From Bidens hawaiensis (lineage: Eukaryota > Streptophyta > Magnoliopsida > Asterales > Asteraceae), in the NCBI GenBank assembly GCA_021521415.1, contig JAIQDT010002049.1, forward strand, positions 186,001 to 250,000: 64,000 bases of DNA, given 5' to 3'. Positions 34,170 through 46,351 of this stretch are shown piece by piece. How positions within the stretch are numbered: the stretch's first letter is position 1; every line of letters begins with the position of its first letter. Below the pieces are notes generated by a model that made no database searches, was not told the DNA's origin, and worked only from the letters and a program-made list of their open reading frames with translations. The position numbers and the translations under genes are program-made.

Positions 34170-34182
34170 TGGTATCAGAGCC
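34170..34182 (+). promoter_or_regulatory. Primer binding site of Gypsy element
   Basis: TGGTATCAGAGCC, perfect initiator Met-tRNA type site, three bases after the LTR terminus. Confidence 0.9.
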
Positions 34183-35132
34183 ATGACAATAGGATAGGTG
34201 GTTAGACGTAACGACCTAGTATTGTTATGCTTAGGGTCCTATACATGTGCTCATACGTGTTTACTCTATTTTGATTGTTCATATCGCATATTCTTTATAA
34301 ACTTGTTTAAAATTCACCAATATCCCAAATGTTCACACACACACACTTTTATAGTATTTCCAAGGTATCCTTACATTAAAACGCAAAAAGTAGATTTTCA
34401 TTGTGTTTTATGGATTACAAGATTAACTTGGATCCCGTTGTTTATAATCTCTTAAAGGTTGCATTTATATTGGGTTCGTAGCCCTCATAGGAAGCGAGAC
34501 ATTATAAAACGACCATTTGACAAAAAGATTCCAATAATCGAAAGTGATTCACTTACCTGGAATGGTGGGATTATAGTGCTCGTTTTCTAGGCCACAAACC
34601 ATGTTATACATGTCAATACTTTAAGTAGTCGAATGCGAGCGTTCCGGTCTCCATCCTAATTTTTCGGTGTCAAAACAATAGAACTACGGTGATTCGTGAA
34701 CTAGTGCTTTGACATGACGTTGTATCCCGATTTATGGTGTTATTATCGTTATTTGAGTCGAAAACATGAAAAAAATTGCGGTGATTCGTGCACATGTTTA
34801 GACTCCAACGTTGTGTTTTATAAATTTTTTTTTTTTGAGTTGGAATATCAAATCATGGTGGTTCATGTACGATTTTCTGACTCTATAAACCTCAAAATCT
34901 CAAATTTTTAAGCATTAACCCCTCAAAATCTCAAAATCATTTACGATTGTTTCCAGTTTGTTGTTTACATACAAAGATTTATATTTTATCTAACACTAAC
35001 ATCTACTCCTCACTAACTCTAGGATTCACAATCAAAAAGAAAATTTAACTTCACTTTATTCTTATTTTATACACTCTCATATCCATTTCTTTTTTACCTA
35101 AAACTTATTCCATTTCTTTATAATCTTTTAGC
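34183..35132 (+). other. Leader of Gypsy element
   Basis: 950 bases between the primer binding site and gag. No reading frame is supported. Unlike the Copia leaders it shows no short-motif array. Confidence 0.6.
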
Positions 35133-36330
35133 ATGCCTCCACTAAGACCGCGCAAGAGCACCAACCGACGTATGGCTGCTTTTATCATCAAGCAAATGGC
35201 TGCTGTGATTCCCGAACTTGTAACTCAAATCCGAGCTACCCAACCTCCTCCACCCGTTGTTGCACCCGTTGAACCCAAACCCGTATCCTACCCATATAAG
35301 CAATTTACTAGTGCCAACCCAACCGAATTCTGGGGTACGAACTGTGTGACTACCTTGTTGCAATGGTTCGAGTCTATGGAGAATGTGTTTAGATATAGCG
35401 AGTGCCTCGAAGCGAAAAAGACAAATTTCGCTTCAAGCATGTTTAGAAAAATCGCTCTAACATGGTGGGGTAGTGTCATGCATCTCCAAGGGTCAGAAAC
35501 GGCTATGGCTCTTCCATGGTCCAACCTCAAGGCACTCATGATGAAGAAGTTTTGTCCCAAACACAAACTTCAAAAGCTTGAGGAGGAATTTTGGAACCTC
35601 AAGCAAGATAGTGGTGATAACGCCGCTTACTCACTCCGTTTCCACGAGTTGAGCATTCTCGTCCCTCATTTGGTTACCCCGGCTGAGCGTGAGCTTGACA
35701 AATACATTGGGGGTTTACTTATGCAAATCTGGGACTCAGTCATGAGTAGCAAACCCGTGAATCTTGAGGATGCCATTACTCTAGCCGGTGCGCTATCGGA
35801 GAATCATGTGAAAGCGGGTACCCTAACCCTCAAGAAACCAAACGAAAAAGTCAAACCCGAGCCCGCACCACAAGCCAAGGTTGAACCCGCACCACAAGCC
35901 ATTAACTACTCCAACTCTTCCCATCACAACAATAACAACAACAAGAAGAAACCCAAAACCAACTACCGAAACTATGCCGTTACCCAACCCCAACCTCAAC
36001 AACAAACCCAAATTCCACCCCAAACCCGAAAACCCTATACCCGTACCGCCTCACTATGCAACATTTGCCAACTCCATCACCCACCAAACATGCCTTGTCG
36101 CCATTGTACCATTTGTAACCGACTTGGTCATCTCAACACCACATGCCGATCCACACAACGAACCCAACCTAACCAACCAAACCAACCAAGAACTTTCCCC
36201 AAAATACTCAACACCGATATGCACCTTACCCACCAAACCAACCTCAACAACCCCAAGCTTGCTACAATTGCGGTGACCCTAACCATTTCCGCAACAATTG
36301 TCCTCGCCTCATCTTTACTAACCAAACCAT
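35133..36330 (+). pseudogene. gag of Gypsy element (frameshifted)
   Basis: Ty3-type Gag (retrotransposon gag family). Starts MPPLRPRKSTNRRMA, contains the capsid core (ALTWWGSVMHLQG, YSLRFHELSILVPHLV) and a Cys/His motif CRHCTICNRLGHLNTTC (about 36097-36147). The typical second knuckle, [14 protein letters not shown] (36260-36301), is in the next frame, the frame of pol, so a frame change lies near 36190. In relatives gag and pol are normally one frame. The protein would form the particle and bind RNA. Confidence 0.85.
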
Positions 36331-39300
36331 GACCGCACCTTACTACCAAACCCAAGCTTACCAAGTTCAAACCTACCAACCTCAACTTTCCCAACACAAT
36401 GCACCACTCATCCAACCCATCCAAGCCATACAAGCACCACCTCCTCCACCACCGCAAGCACCTCAAGTCAACCAAGGCAATCAAGGACGAGCTTTCATGA
36501 TGAATGTTAATCAAGCTCAAGCGGCAAACGATGTTGTGAACGGTATGTTTTTAGTGAACCAACATTTGGCTTCCATTTTATTTGATACGGGTGCCGATAG
36601 AAGTTTCATTTCTTTGAAATTTGAGTCGAAAATTGCCGTGTCTCGAACCAAGCTTTCCCGGTCGTTTTCTGTTGAAGTCGCCAATGGGAACTCCATCACC
36701 ATAAATTCCTTCGTCTGCGATTGTACTCTCATTCTTGCTAACCATAAATTCTCCATCTATCTCATCCCGATACAAATGAGAAGTTTCGATGTCATAGTAG
36801 GCATGGATTGGTTATCTTTGCACCGTGCCGAAGTTGTTTGCTTCGATAAATTCATTCGCATTCCGCTTGTTAACGGTAAAATCCTTAAGGTCTTCGGAAA
36901 AGCTACTTCGAGAAGGCTTAATCTCATGTCGTGCTCTCAATCGCAAAAATACTTACGCCAAAAGTATGCTCCGCTCCTGGCTCTCTTGGCGACAAAAGAC
37001 AAAAAGGAAAGGAAAATCCAAGATATTTCTATTGTTCGTGATTTCCTCGATGTCTTTCCCGACGATGTCACCGGTCTTCCACCCGTTCGTCCGATTGAAT
37101 TTCGAATCGATCTTGTGCCCGGCGCGATGCCTGTGGCCAAGGCTCCTTACCGTTTAGCCCCATCAGAAATGCAAGAATTATCGAACCAACTCAAAGAACT
37201 TTCCAATAAAGGTTTCATTCGTCCTAGCTCTTCTCCTTGGAGCGCTCCTGTTCTCTTCGTGAAAAAGAAGGATGGTTCGTTTCGTATGTGCATCGATTAT
37301 TGGGAACTTAACAAACTCACCATTAAAAATCGTTATCCCTTGCCACGAATCGACGACCTATTCGACCAACTTCAAGGCGCAACTTGCTTCTCCAAAATCG
37401 ATCTTCGATCAGGTTATCATCAATTGCGTGTTCGCGAAGAAGACATTCCAAAAACCGCTTTCCGTACTCGATATGGACATTTCGAATTTTTGGTTATGCC
37501 CTTCGGGTTAACAAATGCACCCGCGGTGTTTATGGACCTCATGAACCGCGTTTGCAAACCATTCCTCGATAAATTCGTTATTGTCTTTATTGATGACATT
37601 CTCATCTTTTCCAAATCCAAAGACGAACATGAGCATCATTTGCGTTCCATTCTCGAACTTCTTAGAAACGAACGACTTTATGCCAAGTTCTCCAAATGCG
37701 AATTTTGGCTGGAGCAAGTTCAATTTTTGGGACATATCGTAATCAACAAAGGTATTCATGTTGATCCCGCTAAAATTGAGGCTGTTAAGGATTGGAAAAA
37801 TCCAACGACTCCCACAGAAATTCGATCCTTCCTCGGTTTAGCCGGATATTATCGACGTTTCATTCGAAACTTTTCCAAGATCTCTTTGCCTCTTACCTCC
37901 CTCACTCATAAACGAAAACCATTTGATTGGAGTTCGAAGCAAGAAAAAGCCTTTTGTACTCTCAAGGACATGCTTTGCAATGCTCCCATTTTAACCCTTC
38001 CCGATGGAAACGACGATTTCGTGATATTTTGCGATGCCTCTCATCAAGGTCTTGGTTGTGTCCTCATGAAACGAGGTCAAGTCATCGCTTACGCATCAAG
38101 GCAACTTAAGGTCAACGAGAAGAACTACACGACTCATGATCTCGAACTTGGTGCCGTTGTTTTCGCTCTCAAAATCTGGAGACATTACCTTTATGGTACG
38201 AAATGTGTGGTTTTTACCGATCATAAAAGCCTTCAACACATTTTTGACCAAAAAGATCTCAATATGAGACAACGACGATGGGCCGAATTACTTAGTGATT
38301 ACGATTGCGAAATTCGTTACCATCCCGGTAAAGCGAATGTTGTCGCCGACGCCCTAAGTCGAAAGGTTAATGTTAAATCCGTTCTGCTTCTAAGCGTTGT
38401 CATTCAAACCGATCTTCAAATTCGAATCTTCCAAGCTCAACGTACCTCCGTTGAAGAAGGTAACATGTATGACGAAATGTCATGTGGAGCCGAACTTCAA
38501 CTCGAAACCAAACCCGATGGTCTTTTGTACTTTCTCAATCGTTTGTGGGTTCCAAATCGCGATGACCTTCGTACTTGTATACTCGACGAAGCTCACAATT
38601 CACGGTATTCCGTTCATCCCGGTGCGGATAAGATGTATTTCGATCTTCGTGCTACCTTTTGGTGGCCGGGTATGGAAAAGGACGTAGCGTTATTCGTATA
38701 TAAATGTCTTACTTGCTCAAAAGTTAAAGCCGAACATCAAAGACCTTTTGGTCTACTCGAGCAACCACCGATTCCCGTTTGGAAATGGGAAGACATTGCT
38801 ATGGACTTTATCACTAAATTACCCAACACCCAAAAGGGCAACGATAGCATTTGGGTGATCATCGATCGTTTGACCAAATCAGCTCATTTCATTCCGATCC
38901 GCGAGAAGTATTCTGTCGAGCAGCTTGCTCAAATCTATGTTCGAGAAATCATGTGCCGACACGGTTTACCATTGACTATTATCTCTGACCGTGATGCTCG
39001 TTATACCTCTCATTTTTGGCATTCACTTCAAGAAGTTTTGGGAACACGTCTCGATCTTAGCACCGCTTATCATCCTCAAACGGACGGTCAATCCAAACGT
39101 ACAATACAAACTCTCGAGGATATGCTACGAGCATGTGTTCTTGATTTCGGTGGGAATTGGGATTCTCACATTCCGTTCATTGAGTTTTCTTATAACAATA
39201 GCTACCATTCGAGCATTGAGATGCTCCTTTCGAAGCTCTTTACGGTCGTAAATGTCGTTCTCCGATAAGTTGGAACGAAGTCGGTGAAGCTCAAATCACG

Positions 39301-39855
39301 GGACCCGAAATGGTTCAAGAAGCCACCGACGTTATTGATCGAATCCGTAAGAACCTCCTAGCCACTAGAAGTCGTCAAAAGAGTTACGCCAACAAACGGC
39401 GAAAACAAATCGAATTTAATGTTGGCGATCTTGTCCTTCTAAAAGTATCTCCTTGGAAGGGGGTAGCCCGTTTCGGAAAGAAGGGTAAACTAGCTCCTTG
39501 TTTCGTTGGTCCTTTTAAAATCCTTGAGCGTGTTGGAAAAGTAGCTTATCGACTCGAACTACCGGAAGAACTTACCGGTGTTCATCCGACATTTCATGTT
39601 TCAAATCTTAAAAAGTGTTTAGCGGAGGGTAATCTCCATATACCTCTCGACGAAGTACATGTCGATGAGTCAATGGTCTTGGTTGAACGACCCGTTGAGA
39701 TCATGGATCGCAACGAGAAGAGAACCAAGCGTAGCCGTATTCGGTTAGTCAAAGTTCGATGGGAATCACGGCGCGACGCGGAATTCACTTGGGAGCGAGA
39801 AGACAAAATGAAAGAGAAGTATCCACATCTGTTCGCAGCATCATCTTCGTCTTAA
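36329..39855 (+). pseudogene. pol of Gypsy element (frameshifted, integrase active site lost)
   Basis: Protease [12 protein letters not shown] (about 36578-36613); RT with [11 protein letters not shown] (a Trp at 37301-37303 where Arg is usual), [10 protein letters not shown], and FIDDIL box (about 37588-37605); RNase H with [13 protein letters not shown] and [11 protein letters not shown]; integrase zinc region [11 protein letters not shown]...CLTCSKVK; catalytic core with IIDRLTK and ISDRDARY. The third catalytic residue, normally Glu in GQSER, is Lys (39095-39097). A one-base loss near 39222 shifts the frame; the rest (39223-39855) encodes the integrase C-terminus and a chromodomain-like tail, which in chromoviruses directs integration to heterochromatin. 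Confidence 0.9.
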
Positions 39856-39870
39856 TTTCGGGACAAAATT

Positions 39871-39889
39871 TCCTAAAGTAGGGGATACT
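39871..39889 (+). promoter_or_regulatory. Polypurine tract of Gypsy element
   Basis: TAAAGTAGGGGATAC directly before the 3' LTR. The last five bases are the same GATAC that precede the 5' LTR. Confidence 0.75.
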
Positions 39890-42285
39890 GTGACATTCGT
39901 CAATTTCGGGTCTTGTTTGTATTCGTTTTTGTATTTGTTTATTATGTAAACCGACCCGATTTGTAAACCAAAGCTTATGTTATAATCAAAATGATGGATT
40001 TATGTTACAATACTGTTTCACACTTGTTGGGTCTTGAAAACATCCTTTTTTTATTTTTATTTTTATTTTTATTTATTTATTTATTTATTTATTATTTATT
40101 TATTTATTTTTTTTTTGTTGTTTTGTGTTTTTGTCTTGATCCATTTTGCATGAAAACTCTTGTGTCTCACACCCATATTTGACCACAAACATTACCATAT
40201 ACACCACCTTTCCTCTTCATTTTCCCTTGCTACAACTCCAAAAAAAAAAAAAAACTCTCTCAAACATCAAAGATTCAAGGTTATCTTCTTAAGTATTCTT
40301 GAAGGATTTTGGTCTTTCATCTTAATTAGTTTATGTAGCCTTATTAATACTTGTTTATGGTTGTGCAACATATATACAATATACACCCCTTGTTTACCTT
40401 TGGTAGTTACTTCTCCGATTCCGGTCGGTGAGGTTTCGGACCCCATAAGGCAAGGCTTCATGGAGGACTTCGTGTCCTTGATATATATACATCTATATAA
40501 CTTGTTCATACATATTAATCTTGCTTATTTTAGTTTGTTGGTCATGTTTACAAGTTCCATGGTTATGGGTTTTTAAGAGTCTATGCTTCGGTTTAACCGT
40601 AAATAGCTCTAAACCGTAAACCGAACTTTGTTACTAGCTTTGTTTGTTTAAACATACTTAGTGTTAGATCTAAGTTTCTAAAATCATTTTTACAAATTCT
40701 ATGGTTATGGGTTTGTAGAATCTTACCTCGGTCTTAACCCGAAACACGATCCGAACCGAAAACCGAACTTTTGTTTAAAGACTTTATTGTTAACTTTTGG
40801 TATTTTTTTTATTTGTACATTATTATACAAGTTCTTTAGTGTTTGGACATGTGGAAACCATCTATGAACTTGTTGTGAGATGGAAACCGAACCAAACTGA
40901 TTCTTGCTCGCTTAAGACACACAAGTGTGTTTTTTTTTTAGCCATCAAGACTTGTATATTTCTTTAAAAATAGTTACAAATTGATTTTTAAATATTTTCT
41001 TAAGTACTTGGAAATGTTGGATCCAACATGATCTCATAACAAAGTTTGGACCGACAAAACCGAACACTCGCTTAACGTGCGTTGTTAGTTCTATAACAAT
41101 GGAACTACATACTTGGTTAAGTCTTATTAATTTTTATTGAGTTATCTCATAACATTCAATATTTTGGAAAGTTGACTTTGGGTTTGGCCAATTATCAAGA
41201 CTCGAACCGACAACCCGAACACTCAATAAAAAAAACCCGTTTTAGTATCTTTATTCCAAAGGGATTTGCATTCTTGCATTTTACCCACCTTATTACTTAA
41301 CATAGGTTGAGTAAATATTAAGGTTAGACACTTTAACCCGGTTTCAAGCAAACTTACATTTTTAAAGGGTTATTATTATAAATTCTTAAATAGTCACATT
41401 TTAAACCTTGAACTTTAATTATTTACATTTCTCAACATTTATTTTGTTTAAAGACCTTCAAGACAACCTTTCTAAATTCAAGACTTCTTTTCTTTTTAGG
41501 CATTGTGCGTTAAACTCTTCGTTCCGACAAATCTCCAAATTATCATCTTTCAAGTTTACTACTTGAAGGTGAGTACTTCATACCCCATTTTCCATCTTTT
41601 ATTTTAGGGTGACATTTCATACTTATTCAACAAAATGCTTTATATTTGAATCTTAAACCACAAACGTAGTTGTATACTTTACCTAAATAATTGCTCGATT
41701 TGGTGTTCTATGCTTATATGCCTATGTGTTTGTCGCTTTTGGTTGGTGGAACTACAAAATCCTAGACTATTTGGCATCCCCTTATAGCAAGGTTTCGTTA
41801 ACGTAATGCAATTAACGATAACTATAAAATCCTAGACTATTTGGCATTCCCTCATAGCTAGGTGTCGCTAATGTGTTTAGCGATATCTATTTATCCAAAT
41901 TACCACTTTTATTTATCGTTTCGTATGCAAGTTTTGTGGCTATCTTTATTATATACTAATATGTTAAACTTATGAATTGCTCACCGACCTTTGTGTTGAC
42001 AAACTTTATTTTATGAAATGTTGCAGGTTTGTATCTTGGTTGATTTATGATTGTGAAGAAAACGACATCAAAGACCTTAGGATATTAGTAAAAATGAACA
42101 ATATCAATTTGCCATATTTTGTGATATCTTGTTTATGGTTATTTTATGGATAATTGTTATGTAACATTTTCGATGTTGTGGAATGAAATGAGTTTATTAA
42201 ATACTGTCACTTTAATTAGTGTCATGTGCTTATGGACAATCGTTACACCTCGGCATGTTCCGCCGCCTTTGGTCGGGGTGTGACA
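39890..42285 (+). repeat. 3' LTR of Gypsy element
   Basis: 2396 bp partner of 31794-34166. Most of the length difference is extra (TTTA/TTTTA)n sequence near 40040-40110. Only scattered substitutions separate them. Confidence 0.9.
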
Positions 42286-42565
42286 GATGTGTTTTGCTTC
42301 TCATGCATGCGTCCCTATAAATAGGAAGCATGCCATGAGAAGTAAAGTTGTTGATGATTCAATGGAAAACCTTTTGGCAAAAATTCTATCACTCTAACTT
42401 TTTCTCTTCTCATCTCTTGGCTCTCTCTCTCTCTCACTCACCTTTCCTTAACCGAAAATAAACTCAAGATCCGAGACCTCTTGATTGCTTAATGTGATTT
42501 CCGCTAGCACTAAGTTAGGTTGATCCAAAGACGTTGTTAGATCCACCCGAATAGGGACCTACAAT

Positions 42566-42577
42566 TGGTATTAGAGC
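42566..42577 (+). promoter_or_regulatory. Primer binding site of Copia-2 (one mismatch)
   Basis: TGGTATTAGAGC, one C-to-T change from the Copia-1 site, two bases after the LTR. Confidence 0.85.
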
Positions 42578-42844
42578 TTCGGCTCACTAGTTGAGGGTTT
42601 TTGGATCACAACCTTGGGTTTTGATCTTGAAAAGAAGAAAATAAGTGTTCGAGTGTTCTTGAGAAGAAAATCTTCGAAAAAAAAGAAAAAAAAAAGAAAA
42701 TTTGGGTTACGGGTTAAAGAATTTTGGACAAAATTGATAAAGAACAAGTTTGCTTCTCATGGCATAAAAGTTTGTGCAACAACTTTTGACCTTGTACGGA
42801 TAAGGTTAGGTGAAAACAGATCCCAAGGAAGATTTGCTTTCAGA

Positions 42845-42930
42845 AAGATAAAATTCTTTCGCTTTGCTTGGATCCTTTAGCTTCGCTTAGGATTCTTTCG
42901 CTTCGCTTGAAGCTGTTTTGTGCGAAAAAG
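42845..42930 (+). repeat. Leader repeat array of Copia-2 (short)
   Basis: About four CTTTCGCTT-like units before gag, one of them the exact octamer TCGCTTCG. Same place as the eleven-unit array of Copia-1. Confidence 0.75.
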
Positions 42931-42981
42931 TTGACTGTTTTGAAGATTAAGCTTTGTTAAAGGCTTGTAACTACTTAGACC

Positions 42982-45900
42982 ATGGCTAGCACTGATTCAG
43001 AACTATTGAAGGGTTATTTGCTGTTGGAAAATCAAGTGGGAACACCTCAAAAACCTCCTAAGTTTATGAACTTAGATGATAACTTTATTGATTTTAAATG
43101 GAGGTTCATGAACTTTATCTCATTAACTGAAACTGATTTGATGAGATGTTTTGAAGAGGGTCCTCATGTTCCAGTAACTCGCACTGATGCTGGGGAACAA
43201 CCAAAGGCACCTGAAAATTATGATCAAGATGGTATAGATAAGTTAGCACAAGACAAGAAAGCGTTTCTGCTGTTGACAGTTTGTCTTTCAAATGAGATCA
43301 CTAAGACTCTACGTGAACACAGAAGTGCCAAGGGATTATGGGAAGCTCTTGTTGAGATGGTTGAAGGAAATTCTGAAATTAGAGAAAACAAGAAAGCACT
43401 ATTGAAGGAAGAATTCAACATGTTCAACCATCGTCAAGGTGAAGTTGTGCTAGACTTAGTGAAGAGGTTTGAGAAGCTCATGGTCAAAGTAAGAGCTACA
43501 GGTGTTAACATTCCCAACTCTGAGGTCAATCACAAGTTGATGAACTCTTTGCCTTACAGTTGGAGTGTAAACACAATAACGATCAAGAGAACCACCAATC
43601 TGAATGGGATGACAAACAGTGAATTGATATCCACTATCAAATCATTTGAAATGGATGAACAGATGAGAATGAACAATCACATGAATTCTCTGAATCAAGC
43701 CGGAGTAAGTACTACATCTTCAAGTGTACCAACTGCTTTTGTCAGCAAAACCCAACAGAATGTGTATCTTGTGACCGATCCTAAGTACTCACCAAGTGTT
43801 CCTTCACAATCAACAGCATTCATCTCCACCAACAACCGATCAACTCCATCTAGTGCAAGTTCGTTTCAAAAGGCAGTTGACAGTGCAGTTGCTCAAGCTC
43901 TGAAGGCACATGGAATTTCTGCAACAAAACCTCAAGCAAACAAGCCCTCCAGCTATTGTGAAGCCATTCTCATGCTGAATGATTCAAATGTGACACTTGT
44001 TAAGGCTTTTCTATCTTGTCATGAAGAGCTATTGCAAGGGAATCTGTTACCGGCTCAGTTTGAGATAGGTGATTTGAAAGATATCAATCAAAAGGATCTT
44101 GACAAAATGGACATCAAGTACCAGATGGCCATGGCTGTGCAAAGGGCCACCAACTTCATCAAAACCTACGGGAAAGACAGCTTCAATGATTCTGATCGAA
44201 AGAGAATTGGTTTCGACAAGAGCAAGCTTCGATGCTACAATTATGCAGAAATGGGTCACTTTGCCAGGGAGTGCACAAATCCTCCCAAACCAGCAAATGA
44301 TATTCATGTGACAGAAGGAACTGATGAAGAGAATGCGAAAGCTATTGGAAAGAGGCCTGAGGAACATAAGCCAAACAACTCAGCTCCAAGAATCAGGAAT
44401 CATCCACACAAGGGCAGCTCTAGCTCAAACTCAAGAGCCCTTGTCTCTCAAACAGAGGTCCACACTGGTATGGATTGCGATGAACAGTTTCAAGAGCTGC
44501 AGAATCCTCTCAATATGGCTAGCATGGCTTTCACTTCAAACAATGAAGCCTCTTCATCTTCTGCTGCTGGTTTAAATGCATCACACCTTGATGAGGTAAA
44601 ACGAAATCTTTGCACGGAAGCTTGTCTTAAAAAGGTTACATACTATAGATACTTACAAGACGAAGTTTTGAAAGAAAATGCAAAACTTCGTCAGTTGAAC
44701 ACTAAATATGTAAAAGCTGATAAGATCTACATTGAAAAGATCAAAACTCATCACGATGATGTAGCTAATCTTAGACTTGAAATTTATCGAGAAAAACATA
44801 ATGTCATTTATTATAAAGACATAATTAATTATTTAAAAGAAGAAATTAAGAAATTAAAACTCGAAGTTTTTGATAAGAAAGAAAAGAAAAAACAAATCGA
44901 AAGATTTGAGGCATCATCTGAAAAATTAGATGATCTTATTGGAGCCCAAAGAAGCTCTAAAGTTAAAGCGGGGTTGGGGTACGACTATACTGCCGTACCA
45001 CCACCATTCAATGACAACTACACCAGCTTGCCCCACTTTAGCTATAATACTTCTCCTGATGAAGAAATGGCATACGGGGTTGGAAGGATACCAAAACCTG
45101 TGACATTTGTTCCCACAGTATCTCAAACTGTTGCTCTAATCCAATCATTTGAAAAATCTAACGTCAATGTGTCTTGTGGAGCAGGTGATATAAACAATGG
45201 TGATTGTGGGAAGGTTAATCAGGTTTTTAAGCAAAATGGAGGATTAGAACCATGTTTTGAGTCTTGTGTGGGTCTAACAAAAACAATTAACAACCCTGTC
45301 TGTAATAAAGTTTGTGAATCCATGTTAGGATGTTTGATGTCGGGATCAAAAACTGTATTTTGTGAAACCACTAGTGAAGACAGTTGTAATGATGTATGTA
45401 ATGAAAGTGAATGTTCTTCGTCTGATTCTGAGTGTGAAACAGTTTTTGATGAAACAAAAGAGGCTAAAGTTGATGTACGGACAAGTTCTAGTTGCTTGTC
45501 AACTGATCGTGATTTTGAGAACTTGAGAAAACAAGAAACTGTCTTTGAAAATGAAAAACCAAGCACGTCGTGTAAATATGTGCCTTCAAAGAAAACTTCA
45601 TTTTCACAAAATACTAATTATAGTAATAGTTCTCAATTTTATGATCAATTTGATAGTACCTATTACTACTCTGGTCAAAAACCTAGGCAATCAAATTACT
45701 TTGCATCTAATCATTCAAATGTGTTCAACTATCACTCAGATAGAGGTTATCAATATGTTAACCCTACCACATCACCTTATCCCGCATATTTCAGTGATCA
45801 ACCTGTTTATGATTGTAACAAAAGAAAATGTTGTTTTGTGCGTGGAAATCCGTCTCATCTTGCGAGACATTGCAAGAACTGGCATAAGCAACAAAGAGAC

Positions 45901-46338
45901 GCTAAAAGTAAGTTTGGTCAGACATTTACTAAGTTTAATGTTCAACCTAAGAAAATGTCTTATCAAACTTGTACCTCAGCCAGTAAGACGGATTCAAGAA
46001 TTAAAAGAACCGACAAACCCAAGAAACGCTTCTGGCTAACCCAAAGAGAAAGGAAGCGGTTAGCCAAGGGGTCAAAAGCTGAAAACCCTAAAAACCTCTC
46101 TAAACCGTTTACCAAAGCAAACAAAGAAGACTTGATAGTTAAACCCAAACCAAAACGAAGGCAATCAAGAAAACCTTTTCAGAACCGAGGAAAGCTTAAC
46201 AAAAGTTCCTCGAGTGATTGCACTTCAGATTCAGATTCTCCAAAAGATTACATTTTTAAGAATCATAAAATAAAATTGGGTGATTTTCTGTTTGCTTTTC
46301 CCGAGACAAGTTCGTCTCAGGGCCCTTCTACTAACTAG
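42982..46338 (+). CDS. gag of Copia-2, intact 1118-residue ORF
   Basis: The largest intact gene in the window. Starts MASTDSELLKGYLLLENQ with a good context (CCATGG). Residues 1-230: UBN2-type Copia capsid region (KWRFMNFISLTETDLMRCFE, EEFNMFNHRQGEVVLDLVKR). Residues about 418-431: first zinc knuckle, but its second Cys is Tyr (CYNYAEMGHFAREC). Residues about 535-655: basic coiled coil (DEVLKENAKLRQL...KTHHDDVANLRLE). Residues 740-880: Ser/Cys-rich acidic region. Residues about 950-965: second knuckle with Cys replaced by Arg (CCFVRGNPSHLARHC). Residues 1000-1118: basic tail. It ends at TAG 46336-46338; pol follows in the +1 frame. With both knuckles damaged its RNA-packaging ability is doubtful. 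Confidence 0.88.
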   Translation: MASTDSELLKGYLLLENQVGTPQKPPKFMNLDDNFIDFKWRFMNFISLTETDLMRCFEEGPHVPVTRTDAGEQPKAPENYDQDGIDKLAQDKKAFLLLTVCLSNEITKTLREHRSAKGLWEALVEMVEGNSEIRENKKALLKEEFNMFNHRQGEVVLDLVKRFEKLMVKVRATGVNIPNSEVNHKLMNSLPYSWSVNTITIKRTTNLNGMTNSELISTIKSFEMDEQMRMNNHMNSLNQAGVSTTSSSVPTAFVSKTQQNVYLVTDPKYSPSVPSQSTAFISTNNRSTPSSASSFQKAVDSAVAQALKAHGISATKPQANKPSSYCEAILMLNDSNVTLVKAFLSCHEELLQGNLLPAQFEIGDLKDINQKDLDKMDIKYQMAMAVQRATNFIKTYGKDSFNDSDRKRIGFDKSKLRCYNYAEMGHFARECTNPPKPANDIHVTEGTDEENAKAIGKRPEEHKPNNSAPRIRNHPHKGSSSSNSRALVSQTEVHTGMDCDEQFQELQNPLNMASMAFTSNNEASSSSAAGLNASHLDEVKRNLCTEACLKKVTYYRYLQDEVLKENAKLRQLNTKYVKADKIYIEKIKTHHDDVANLRLEIYREKHNVIYYKDIINYLKEEIKKLKLEVFDKKEKKKQIERFEASSEKLDDLIGAQRSSKVKAGLGYDYTAVPPPFNDNYTSLPHFSYNTSPDEEMAYGVGRIPKPVTFVPTVSQTVALIQSFEKSNVNVSCGAGDINNGDCGKVNQVFKQNGGLEPCFESCVGLTKTINNPVCNKVCESMLGCLMSGSKTVFCETTSEDSCNDVCNESECSSSDSECETVFDETKEAKVDVRTSSSCLSTDRDFENLRKQETVFENEKPSTSCKYVPSKKTSFSQNTNYSNSSQFYDQFDSTYYYSGQKPRQSNYFASNHSNVFNYHSDRGYQYVNPTTSPYPAYFSDQPVYDCNKRKCCFVRGNPSHLARHCKNWHKQQRDAKSKFGQTFTKFNVQPKKMSYQTCTSASKTDSRIKRTDKPKKRFWLTQRERKRLAKGSKAENPKNLSKPFTKANKEDLIVKPKPKRRQSRKPFQNRGKLNKSSSSDCTSDSDSPKDYIFKNHKIKLGDFLFAFPETSSSQGPSTN

Positions 46339-46351
46339 CTGCTCATGTATG

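Larger units (their letters stand above)
31794..42285 (+). mobile_element. Ty3/Gypsy element, chromovirus (Tekay/Del)-like, nested in Copia-2 LTR
   Basis: 10.5-kb plus-strand element with LTRs of 2373 and 2396 bp, a perfect PBS TGGTATCAGAGCC at 34170-34182, gag, pol in Gypsy order (protease, RT, RNase H, integrase) and a purine tract AAAGTAGGGG before the 3' LTR. The integrase C-terminus with [18 protein letters not shown] and the long LTRs suit the Tekay/Del branch. The flanks GATAC (31789-31793) and GATGT (42286-42290) are an imperfect target duplication. Two frameshifts and a lost integrase catalytic residue make this copy non-autonomous. Confidence 0.9.
31669..42563 (+). repeat. 5' LTR of Copia-2, interrupted
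   Basis: LTR sequence at 31669-31793 and 42286-42563. The interrupting DNA is the Gypsy element 31794-42285. The uninterrupted form can be read in the 3' LTR (56372-56773). The TATA box CCCTATAAATAGG at 42312-42324 again sits inside an inverted repeat (42296-42342). Confidence 0.9.

Noticed and set aside
35406..35440. GAAGCGAAA ... TTTCGCTTC inverted repeat in the Gypsy gag, same letters as the Copia hairpins
   Set aside because: Single occurrence, nine-base arms, inside coding sequence with ordinary amino acids (EAKKTNFAS). Chance is the simplest explanation.
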